Shown here: positions 47,288-54,558 of the stretch, piece after piece | How positions within the stretch are numbered: position 1 is the stretch's first letter | How the letters are laid out: every line of letters begins with the position of its first letter | Source of the DNA: an uncultured Bacteroidota bacterium | GTDB lineage: Bacteria > Bacteroidota > Bacteroidia > Chitinophagales > Chitinophagaceae | Length of the DNA: 64,000 nucleotides | Reading direction: 5' to 3' | Assembly (NCBI GenBank): GCA_903835005.1 | Contig: CAILLK010000007.1 | Coordinates: 1 to 64,000 of the forward strand | Position numbers and translations under genes: made by a program | Notes under the pieces: model-generated | What the model was told of the DNA's origin: nothing | What the model saw: only the letters and a program-made list of their open reading frames with translations | Databases searched by the model: none

Positions 47288-47443
47288 ATGGAGAAAAAAG
47301 AATATGACGATTTAAGGAAACAAATAAAACAAGAGCAGGAAGAGATAAAAAACTCAAAGAAGGCCGCAAAAAAATTTCTGATTGAACTAGGGGTTATGAC
47401 ACCCGACGGCATAATGAAAAAGGAATTTATACCTGCTCAATAA
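47288..47443 (+). CDS. 51-residue small protein, candidate antitoxin-like partner
   Basis: A short frame from ATG 47288 to TAA 47441-47443 encodes a Lys/Glu-rich 51-residue protein. The first ~33 residues (YDDLRKQIKQEQEEIKNSKK) predict a long charged helix, possibly a coiled coil; the end is AAKKFLIELGVMTPDGIMKK, then EFIPAQ. The stop overlaps the start of the 202-residue gene as TAATG, so the two are translationally coupled. Similar small proteins ending in a FL..LG....DG motif seem to precede the same larger gene in other genomes (from memory, unverified). It is cytoplasmic. A role as antitoxin or regulator is inference from the architecture alone. Confidence 0.7.
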   Translation: MEKKEYDDLRKQIKQEQEEIKNSKKAAKKFLIELGVMTPDGIMKKEFIPAQ

Positions 47444-48051
47444 TGTATATTTCAAAAACAGGACTAATAATCGCATTTCATGGCTGCGACCTGGAGGTTT
47501 GCAAAAATGTCCTTAATGGGAAATCTCAGCTGAACCAGAGTGAAAATGAATATGATTGGTTGGGAAATGGCATTTATTTCTGGGAAAATAACCTTAAAAG
47601 AGCATGGCAATTTGCTAATGAATTGAAAGATAATCCAAGAAAAGGTAAAGCTGTTATTTCCCAATCTGCGGTTTTAGGGGCTGTTATTGATTTGGGTGAT
47701 TGCCTGGATTTAATAGATAGTGAGTATCTGGATTTGGTGAAAGATAGCTTTTATAGTACTGAGCTTTCTTACCAAATGATTGGTATGAAATTGCCGGATA
47801 ACAGGAAAGCAAATAATTCTACTGACTTTTTATTGAGGAACTTAGATTGTCTGGTAATAGAAAGCTTACACAAAAAAAGACTTCCGCCGTCTTTCGACTC
47901 AGTTAGAGGCATATTTTGGGAAGGTGAAGAATTATATCACAATGCAGGGTTTAAAGAAAAAAACCACATCCGGATCTGTATCCGGAATCCGAACTGTATC
48001 AAAGGTTATTTTCTGCCTAGAGAACTGGATCCTGCATTTAAACGAGTATAG
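47443..48051 (+). CDS. ADP-ribosyltransferase-like protein (H...Y motif), unknown function
   Basis: A 202-residue cytoplasmic protein. Near the N-terminus are IIAFHGCD (His13) and NEYDWLGNGIYFWENNLKRA (Tyr45). This resembles the NAD-binding His and Tyr of diphtheria-toxin/PARP-class ADP-ribosyltransferases (an HG turn, then G-[IF]-Y-F). A third catalytic residue may be one of Glu160, Glu162 or Glu163 in SVRGIFWEGEELYHNAGF; RNPNCIKGYFLPRE closes the fold. I recognise the HGCD...YDWLGxGIYFWE pattern from widespread hypothetical proteins but know no characterised member. Its start overlaps the 51-residue gene (TAATG), a toxin-antitoxin style layout. By eye it is more AT-rich than flanking genes, in line with transfer. 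Confidence 0.75.
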   Translation: MYISKTGLIIAFHGCDLEVCKNVLNGKSQLNQSENEYDWLGNGIYFWENNLKRAWQFANELKDNPRKGKAVISQSAVLGAVIDLGDCLDLIDSEYLDLVKDSFYSTELSYQMIGMKLPDNRKANNSTDFLLRNLDCLVIESLHKKRLPPSFDSVRGIFWEGEELYHNAGFKEKNHIRICIRNPNCIKGYFLPRELDPAFKRV

Positions 48052-48121
48052 TACCAATTCTAAAAAATCAATTGATACAAAGCAGATACTACATTCACAT
48101 TTTTACTTTTAATTTACCCTG

Positions 48122-49309
48122 GTGCTAGATAAAAAAAATAAAATCCAAAACGAAGAAAAAGCGGTGCTCATTGGCCTTGTAACCAAGGAACAGACCGAGA
48201 CCCAGATGAAAGAATACCTTACCGAACTGGAGTTCCTGGCAGAGACTGCTGGTGCCAGGACGGTAAAGACCTTCATGCAGAAACTCCCCAGGCCCGATAG
48301 CAAGACCTTTGTGGGTAAGGGTAAACTGCAGGAGATAAAGGAGTATGTAGCAGCCAAAGGGGTGAGTCTGGTTATATTTGACGACGAGCTTACCGGCTCC
48401 CAGATAGGCAATATCTCAGATGAAGTAGGTGTGAAAACCATTGATCGCAGTGATCTGATACTGGATATTTTTGCCAGCAGGGCTAAAACAGCTTCAGCAA
48501 AAGTGCAGGTGGAACTGGCACAATACCAATACCTGCTTCCACGCCTCAAGGGCATGTGGAAACACCTGGAAAGGCAGGGTGGGGGTATAGGTAGCCGTGG
48601 CCCCGGTGAAACTGAAATTGAAACTGACCGCCGTATAGTAAAGGACAAAATCGCCCTCCTGCGCAAGCGGCTGGAGGAAATAGACAAGCAGGCTATGACC
48701 CAGCGCAAAGAACGCGGCACCTATATCCGTGTGGCTTTGGTGGGGTATACCAATGTGGGCAAAAGCACCCTTATGAATGTGCTGAGCAAGGCCGATGTTT
48801 TTGCCGAAAATAAGCTCTTCGCAACATTGGATACTACTACCCGAAAGGTGGTATACGAGCAAACCCCCTTTCTCCTCAGCGATACGGTTGGGTTTATCCG
48901 CAAATTGCCTCATCACCTGGTAGAAAGTTTTAAAAGCACATTAGATGAAGTGCGGGAGGCCGATTGCCTGCTGCATGTAGTAGATATTTCGCATCCCGGA
49001 TATGAAGACCAGATGGGTATAGTAAATAAAACCCTGCAGGAAATTGGCGCTTTCGATAAACCGGTAATTACCATCTTTAATAAAATGGACCTCTACGAAG
49101 AATCTGTTTTCGATCCATGGCTCGATGAAGAAGTAAAGCGGGATATGCTGACACAACTTGAAACCCGCTGGCAACAGCTCACCGGCAACTCGGCAATATT
49201 TGTATCAGCTACCGGCAAAAAAAATCTGGATGGACTTAGAAATACAATACTGAGTAAGGTGAAAAAACTTTATGAAGAACGCTATCCTTACCTGACAAAG
49301 TTTTATTAA
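48122..49309 (+). CDS. hflX: Ribosome-associated GTPase HflX
   Basis: A 395-residue HflX, a GTPase that splits or rescues stalled ribosomes under stress. The N-terminal HflX domain (about 1-190) contains ELTGSQIGNISDEVGVKTID and the signature GGGIGSRGPGETEIETDRR (about 158-176). The G domain follows: G1 VGYTNVGKSTLMNVL (about 206-220), G3 DTVGFIRKLPHHLVESFKST (about 258-277), and G4 FNKMD (about 320). The start is GTG 48122; no better ATG precedes the conserved first strand. Monocistronic, 70 bp after the ART-like gene. Confidence 0.95.
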   Translation: MLDKKNKIQNEEKAVLIGLVTKEQTETQMKEYLTELEFLAETAGARTVKTFMQKLPRPDSKTFVGKGKLQEIKEYVAAKGVSLVIFDDELTGSQIGNISDEVGVKTIDRSDLILDIFASRAKTASAKVQVELAQYQYLLPRLKGMWKHLERQGGGIGSRGPGETEIETDRRIVKDKIALLRKRLEEIDKQAMTQRKERGTYIRVALVGYTNVGKSTLMNVLSKADVFAENKLFATLDTTTRKVVYEQTPFLLSDTVGFIRKLPHHLVESFKSTLDEVREADCLLHVVDISHPGYEDQMGIVNKTLQEIGAFDKPVITIFNKMDLYEESVFDPWLDEEVKRDMLTQLETRWQQLTGNSAIFVSATGKKNLDGLRNTILSKVKKLYEERYPYLTKFY

Positions 49310-49487
49310 CCCATCAAAATCCAAGCTCCGGAGTCTGTTGTCATCTAAAGATTTCTATTTATCCAACAATTAAATATTTGGCAAAAAACCGGCAAAAATA
49401 ACCACATAGTTTTTTTTGCTATTCCCCGTGTTGTAAAAATTACCTAATTTTCATAAAGATATTTTCACCGGACTCATAATTTATCTT

Positions 49488-49736
49488 ATGAAACAACAGG
49501 TTCGCGAATTACTGGTTACGGCTAAAGCAGCTCAAAACTGGCACTCCCTTTTCAATGAGAAGGTAGAAGAGTTGATGGTACTGGTCAATAAAGTAGATAA
49601 TGATAAACAGATCCTTAATTCAGGAGAGTTGCTGGATGTTTATCACAAAACCAGATTAAAACCGGCAAGGCTGCGTAAGAAAAAATTAACCGACTGCTGC
49701 GATAAACCTTTTGAATTCCTGGTTTTCTGTAACTAA
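49488..49736 (+). CDS. Small hypothetical protein
   Basis: An 82-residue protein that I do not recognise. It is mainly helical and charged, with a basic stretch (RLKPARLRKKKLTDCCDK) near the C-terminus and a hydrophobic end (FEFLVFCN). Two adjacent Cys occur in the basic part. No signal peptide or membrane helix. It starts with ATG in an AT-rich context, is followed by the 14-bp minisatellite, and stands alone. A real gene is likely from composition, but no function is suggested. Confidence 0.5.
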   Translation: MKQQVRELLVTAKAAQNWHSLFNEKVEELMVLVNKVDNDKQILNSGELLDVYHKTRLKPARLRKKKLTDCCDKPFEFLVFCN

Positions 49737-49814
49737 ATCTTAGGATAAAGTACTAAATAAAAGTATAAACAACTCCGTAAATAACTAGCTCAGTAAGAAG
49801 TGTCTACATGATTG

Positions 49815-49926
49815 ACTTAAGACTAAAAACTTTAGACTAAATATTTTACACTGGATACTTTAGACTAAATACTTTAGACTGAATACTTTAGACTGAATAC
49901 TTTAGACTAAATACTTCAGACTGAAT
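49815..49926. repeat. 14-bp minisatellite, eight units
   Basis: Eight tandem 14-bp units run from 49815 to 49926. The consensus is ACTTTAGACTRAAT. Five central units (49857-49926) differ by at most two bases from each other; the first, second and third are less exact (ACTTAAGACTAAAA, ACTTTAGACTAAAT, ATTTTACACTGGAT). The array ends three bases before the stop codon of the DUF2461 gene, so it lies between the ends of two convergent genes. A related motif occurs at 62289-62320. Confidence 0.92.
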
Positions 49927-49928
49927 AC

Positions 49929-50588
49929 TTACAAAATAGCTCTGTTCAGAAAATCTATAAAGGGTCTCATTGTGCCAAATACTTCCAGCGTTTTCTTTAC
50001 AAATGTTTTAGAGATCATTTCTTCATCATCCTGGTGATGCATTACAGTAAAACTTTTCAGCTTCAGGTATTCTATAGCCGGGTTGTCTTCTTTATAGCCG
50101 GCAGGTAGTGTTTTAAGCCGCTCGCCTGCTACACTACCAAAGATCTTTTTGAACTTTTTATCACCGGTTATTTTACTGAATTCTTCGAAATTATAATCTA
50201 CTTCCTGCCTCACAGCCTTAAGCAATGGCGCTTCAGGCATCCATAATCCGCCGCCTGTAAAACTTTTCCCACCTGGCTCCAGGTGCAGGTAATAGCCCGC
50301 CCCGGGAAATTTACGCCCTCCCTTACTGAAGAATGCACCGAAATTAGCTTTATAGGGCGTTTTGTCCTTGGAAAAACGCACATCACGGAATATCCTGAAA
50401 ATGCAGTCTTTAGCCTTTTGCTCCTTGAACATGGGTTCCGTTTCTGCAAGCCCGCTGATGATTTCTGAAATCAGCAGTTCAAAATCTTCTTTTGCCGCAG
50501 CGTATTCATCCCTGTGGGCATCAAACCATGGTTTATTATTGTTGGCTGAAAGTTGATTTAGGAAAGTAACCGTTGTACTATGTAACAT
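49929..50588 (-). CDS. DUF2461 family protein
   Basis: A 219-residue DUF2461 (TIGR02453-type) protein. Typical blocks are FLNQLSANNNKPWFDAHRDE (about 9-28), the conserved IFRDVRFSKDKTPYKANFGA (about 66-85), and the GAGYYLHLEPGGKSFTGGGLW segment (about 95-115, 20 of these residues shown in most members). Distribution and length fit a cytoplasmic protein of unknown function. Its stop codon is separated by two bases from the 14-bp minisatellite, so array changes could reach its 3' end. No partner gene is close. Confidence 0.9.
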   Translation of the reverse strand: MLHSTTVTFLNQLSANNNKPWFDAHRDEYAAAKEDFELLISEIISGLAETEPMFKEQKAKDCIFRIFRDVRFSKDKTPYKANFGAFFSKGGRKFPGAGYYLHLEPGGKSFTGGGLWMPEAPLLKAVRQEVDYNFEEFSKITGDKKFKKIFGSVAGERLKTLPAGYKEDNPAIEYLKLKSFTVMHHQDDEEMISKTFVKKTLEVFGTMRPFIDFLNRAIL

Positions 50589-50620
50589 ACCTGATTCTGA
50601 ATTTAAAGGATAAAAATAGA

Positions 50621-50628
50621 TAAATTTG
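50621..50628 (+). promoter_or_regulatory. -7 box TAAATTTG upstream of 50777
   Basis: TAAATTTG matches TAnnTTTG fully in the divergent gap between DUF2461 and the membrane protein gene. It would give a leader of about 140 nt for the gene at 50777. A second, weaker TAACTTAG lies at 50746-50753. Confidence 0.38.
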
Positions 50629-50776
50629 CATTTCCGCGGAAGGAAAAATAAGGAGTATTATTTCAAATTATTGTTCCATACTTTTTGGCTTATGATTATG
50701 CATTGTTCAAAGCCGGTAATTATAATGGTAATTAAATAAAATTTAACTTAGCCTCAAAGCCAGTAATATTCAGACC

Positions 50777-52579
50777 ATGACTAACAACAGGAACAATCGT
50801 TTATCACTTTACATGTACTGTTGTTGCATTTTTTTTATGTGCTTTACTTCCTTTCTCTTTTATCCGCGCTGGAAACAAAGCGGCACAGAAGCTGCTATTT
50901 CATGGGATGTGTCTGGCTACTACTGGTACCTGCCCTCTGCCTTTATTTATCACGATATCAAACACCAGGGATTCAAAGACAGCCTCCTTAATAAATACCG
51001 CCCCACCAATACCGAATTTATGCAGGGCATGAAGCTGGATAATGGCAATTACGTAATGAAGTACGCCAGTGGCATGGCGGTTATGTACCTACCTTTCTTC
51101 ACTGCAGCTCATCTCGTGGCCGGCGCACTGGGTTATCCACGGGATGGCTTCTCGGCACCCTACCAGTTTGCCATCCAGTTTGGTGGTTTATTCATGGCTC
51201 TTATCGGTTTATGGTATTTCCGGAAGCTGCTGTTGATTTTCTACAACGACAAAGTTGTTGCCATTGTATTGCTGCTCCTGGTATTTGGTTCCAATTACCT
51301 CAATTACTCCTCTGTCGATTGTGGCATGTCGCATAGCTGGCTGTTCACAGTTTATGTATTCTTGCTGCTTAACACCATTTATTTCTACCGGTCATTCGAA
51401 GTTAAATATGCCATACGAATAGGACTCCTTGCAGGCCTTGCCACACTTACCCGCCCTACCGATATTATTTCGTGCCTCATCCCTCTGCTATGGGGTATGG
51501 ATAACCTGCTTCCGGCAACCATAAAAAAGCAATGCCTGATTCTGGTCAGAAACTATAAAGCCCTGTTGCTGGCTGTTGTCTGCGCATTATGTGTTTTGTC
51601 TATTCAGCTCATTTATTGGAAGTATGTATCAGGCCACTGGCTGGTTTATAGCTACCAGGGGCAGAAACTGTATTTCCGGTCCCCAAATTTTATGGATTAT
51701 ACCTTCAGCTACCGCAGTGGCTGGCTGGTTTATTCACCTTTGCTGATCCTGGCATTTATTGGCACAATACCTTTCTTGTGGAAAGGTCAGAATAAAGTAG
51801 CCATCATAACCTTCTTCCTCCTCAACTACTATATTGTTTGCGCCTGGAATATCTGGTGGTATGGCGGCCGGGCTATGATTCAAAGCTATCCGGTTTTGTT
51901 TTTCTGTATAGCAGCCCTGGTAAATGCAGTCCTCAACCGTAAAGCGCTTACTTGGCTTTGTGTCCTTCCTGCCTTGTTTTTCATCTACTACAATACCTGG
52001 ATTACGTACATTTATCATAAAGGCGATCTCTTCGATAACGACTGCATGTCAGAAGCCTATTTCTGGCGTATCGCCGGAAAATGGAGCGCTCCCGCCGGCA
52101 TAGCTGTTTTGAAAGATAATCCCGATCTGTTTGAAGGGCTGCCGAAGAATATTAAAACGATTTACCACAATGATTTTGATACTTCCACCGGTCCCTTTTA
52201 CGATACATTACCTGGTATTAACGGCAAGGTACTGGCGCTGAACAAAAACAACCAGGTTAGCCCATACTACAAATTTGCCTTTACTGGTAATCAGGCCAGC
52301 TGGCTAAGGGCTCAGGCCAATTTTCATTGTGATGAAAAGGAGTATGAAGGCTGGAAAATGGCCCAGTTCATAGTGAGGCTGATTAAGAAGGACAGCGTTA
52401 TTAAAGAGCGGATGATTCGCGTTTATCGTTTACTGGATAATAATCAAACCCGGAATATTTCTGTCGATATGAAATTGCCGGAGGCCGGTTTTGATTCTGT
52501 AAATGTATTTTTCTGGAATGGTGGGAGCGAAAAGCCTTTGTGGATTTATAACCTGGAGGTGAAGGCTTTTACGGAATAA
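50777..52579 (+). CDS. GT-C-like polytopic membrane protein
   Basis: A 600-residue membrane protein with about 11-12 hydrophobic segments in residues 10-415, then a soluble C-terminal domain of ~180 residues. The first loop has a conserved-looking acidic stretch (AAISWDVSGYYWYLPSAFIY, about 38-57), reminiscent of the catalytic Asp in the first periplasmic loop of GT-C glycosyltransferases, and TRPTD after a TM helix. Bacteroidota genomes have many such uncharacterised members. It faces the convergent AlgX/AlgJ-like gene, and both could act in exopolysaccharide or surface glycan building. Glycosyltransferase activity is inference. Confidence 0.72.
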   Translation: MTNNRNNRLSLYMYCCCIFFMCFTSFLFYPRWKQSGTEAAISWDVSGYYWYLPSAFIYHDIKHQGFKDSLLNKYRPTNTEFMQGMKLDNGNYVMKYASGMAVMYLPFFTAAHLVAGALGYPRDGFSAPYQFAIQFGGLFMALIGLWYFRKLLLIFYNDKVVAIVLLLLVFGSNYLNYSSVDCGMSHSWLFTVYVFLLLNTIYFYRSFEVKYAIRIGLLAGLATLTRPTDIISCLIPLLWGMDNLLPATIKKQCLILVRNYKALLLAVVCALCVLSIQLIYWKYVSGHWLVYSYQGQKLYFRSPNFMDYTFSYRSGWLVYSPLLILAFIGTIPFLWKGQNKVAIITFFLLNYYIVCAWNIWWYGGRAMIQSYPVLFFCIAALVNAVLNRKALTWLCVLPALFFIYYNTWITYIYHKGDLFDNDCMSEAYFWRIAGKWSAPAGIAVLKDNPDLFEGLPKNIKTIYHNDFDTSTGPFYDTLPGINGKVLALNKNNQVSPYYKFAFTGNQASWLRAQANFHCDEKEYEGWKMAQFIVRLIKKDSVIKERMIRVYRLLDNNQTRNISVDMKLPEAGFDSVNVFFWNGGSEKPLWIYNLEVKAFTE

Positions 52580-52637
52580 TGCTGATTGTTGGCTGGTTAC
52601 CCATTTTGTTATTACCGGAATTAATTTGAAATTCTCA

Positions 52638-53792
52638 TCAGGATTGTTTTTCCGGATAAAAATAATCATACGCCTGCTCAATAAATCCGTTCCCCAGTTC
52701 ATGCAGGTTGTGGGAGGTATACATGATCACTATGCAATCAGTACTCTTAATTTTGCCTATCCAGTCATAATTATTAATCGGTATCCACCCATCAGGGTTA
52801 TCCCTGTTGCTCTGGTTGATAACCTGGTGAAAATAAAACCAGAATTCCCAGTTGGTATTGCTGAACTGCATATAATTATCATGGATCCAGTTGATGCAGA
52901 AACTGTCGCCTATATAAATAACCTTTGGCTTTGCCTTGGTCGAATCTTCTTTAAATACTAAATCCGGATAAGTGAAAGTATCTGTATAAATCGGGAAAAT
53001 AAGGTTGAGCGCTTTAAATACATCTTCGTCTGTATCCTCCGATCTGGAACTATGTCTCAGGTTAGTCCAGCTCATATGCTCCATCTTTGTATGCCGCAAC
53101 TGCTCCATATATCGGGTAAGGCTGTCGGCGGCTAGTATCGCTCCGTATACGCTCCAGTGTATTCCCTCTCTGGGGTATAATACATCCTTGCTTGTCTGCT
53201 TCATTTTCAGAAACCAGGCATTAAAATCTATTTGGTTAAGATGTAAGGAGTCTGCCAGTTGCAAAAATGTCTGGTAATTGGTTGGCCCCGCCTTCGTGCA
53301 TTTAAGGTCATCCGGAAAATCATCCGGATAATAATACGCCTTACAAGGCGAATAAGCCAGCACCAGTGTTTTGCCCATTCTTGCCAGGGTATCCTGTATG
53401 GCTTTTAGTTTCAGTATCTGGTGAAGGGCGCTGTCTTTCCCGATAAAGTCCCGGCTATAGTAGGCATTAATATAATCGGGCTGGTACAGGCAATTGTTCT
53501 TCCCAAGTACTACAGAATTGCAATGCAGCTTTTTAAATAGCCAGTAATCCACCTGGTTATTCGATCTTACCAGGTCTCTTCTGAACCCTCCCTGGTCATT
53601 TACATAGGCGGCTTTTCCTTGCTGGTAACTTCCATCCCACCATTTTGCCCAGCTAAAATTAACATCAGGCGAATTGGTATAATCTCCATACAATCCTGCA
53701 CTATCTACAATATTGGTACATAGCTGCAGAAACGGCAACAGCATTACTGAAAAACACATCAGGAACAGTATTTTTTTCGTCTTTTGTTCCAT
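52638..53792 (-). CDS. AlgX/AlgJ-like SGNH-fold exported protein
   Basis: A 384-residue protein with an N-terminal signal or anchor helix (about 7-26). It resembles the AlgX/AlgJ (DHHW) SGNH family that O-acetylates exopolysaccharides: GGFRRDLVRSNNQVDYWLFK (about 68-87), KNNCLYQPDYINAYY, then LYPREGIHWSVYGAIL (the His of the DxxH/REGxHW motif, about 217-232) and IYIGDSFCINWI, containing the nucleophile Ser of the GDS block (about 313-324). In other genomes an MBOAT acyltransferase is usually next door; none is here. It converges with the GT-C-like gene, so a role in glycan modification is plausible. Confidence 0.75.
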   Translation of the reverse strand: MEQKTKKILFLMCFSVMLLPFLQLCTNIVDSAGLYGDYTNSPDVNFSWAKWWDGSYQQGKAAYVNDQGGFRRDLVRSNNQVDYWLFKKLHCNSVVLGKNNCLYQPDYINAYYSRDFIGKDSALHQILKLKAIQDTLARMGKTLVLAYSPCKAYYYPDDFPDDLKCTKAGPTNYQTFLQLADSLHLNQIDFNAWFLKMKQTSKDVLYPREGIHWSVYGAILAADSLTRYMEQLRHTKMEHMSWTNLRHSSRSEDTDEDVFKALNLIFPIYTDTFTYPDLVFKEDSTKAKPKVIYIGDSFCINWIHDNYMQFSNTNWEFWFYFHQVINQSNRDNPDGWIPINNYDWIGKIKSTDCIVIMYTSHNLHELGNGFIEQAYDYFYPEKQS

Positions 53793-53962
53793 TATCAGGC
53801 CTCCGCAATATTAAACGCACTGCTGTGCAATCGGTTAATTTTTATTATTTCAGATTTACGAATGTTTGGGCAAGATCAGAAAAAACAGGTTAAAAACCTA
53901 TTTCCGGTTTTTTTATATAGTGAATCTTTTCCGGCAGGTTTTCCCGTTATTTCTTCCTGATC

Positions 53963-54505
53963 TCATTTTTCAATCTGGTACACCTTAATATTTCTTAAAA
54001 AGAAAGTGCATTTACTGGCTATTTTGCGGGTAGCAATCATCTTCACCTGGGCATTCCCGCCTGCATCAGTATTATAAGGTACTTTCAGAGTCTGACGCGT
54101 TGCCCCGGCTAAAACAAATGGTTGTCCCAATGGCATATAATCTCCGTCGTCTTTAAGAAGACAGAAAAAGAAAAAATTACTGTCTGTAAGGCAGGTTGTT
54201 TCAATATCAAACTCAGCGCGCATTGGCTGTATTCCAACAGCAGCTGATGATAAACGCACATGCTGATCTGTTTCATCTCCATTGTCGTAATAGGAGAAAC
54301 TGACATAGCCATCCGGGTTAAAACCATCAGCCGGGTAATAGCTGTTTATCCTTCCGTCCAGAAGTGCCAGTTCCTTGTTGCTTTTAAAAAATCCGTTTTT
54401 AGCATTGAGTGTAAATAAAAGGCGCTCTTTACCGGGATTCTGCGCTATCAGATTCGGATGGACTATCAGGATCGTTATGATCAGAATGGAAATCCTTTTT
54501 ATCAT
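53963..54505 (-). CDS. Exported hypothetical protein
   Basis: A 180-residue protein with a signal peptide (ISILIITILIVHPNLIAQ, about 5-22). The mature part is beta-rich (SFSYYDNGDETDQHVRLSSA, about 69-88) and could be a single carbohydrate-binding-like jelly roll, but I recognise no family. It lies between the AlgX/AlgJ-like gene and the NHL gene on the minus strand. A TAAATTTG box 17 bp upstream is its likely promoter. Confidence 0.6.
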   Translation of the reverse strand: MIKRISILIITILIVHPNLIAQNPGKERLLFTLNAKNGFFKSNKELALLDGRINSYYPADGFNPDGYVSFSYYDNGDETDQHVRLSSAAVGIQPMRAEFDIETTCLTDSNFFFFCLLKDDGDYMPLGQPFVLAGATRQTLKVPYNTDAGGNAQVKMIATRKIASKCTFFLRNIKVYQIEK

Positions 54506-54522
54506 CTGGAAAATTCTTTTTG

Positions 54523-54530
54523 CAAATTTA
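54523..54530 (-). promoter_or_regulatory. -7 box TAAATTTG upstream of 54505
   Basis: On the minus strand TAAATTTG (54530-54523) matches TAnnTTTG fully and ends 17 bp before the ATG at 54505. Confidence 0.48.
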
Positions 54531-54558
54531 TATCAGTTTACAGTAATTTACTGAGGCC

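Noticed and set aside
49815-49926. CRISPR array
   Set aside because: Units are 14 bp with no spacers between them; it is a simple tandem repeat.
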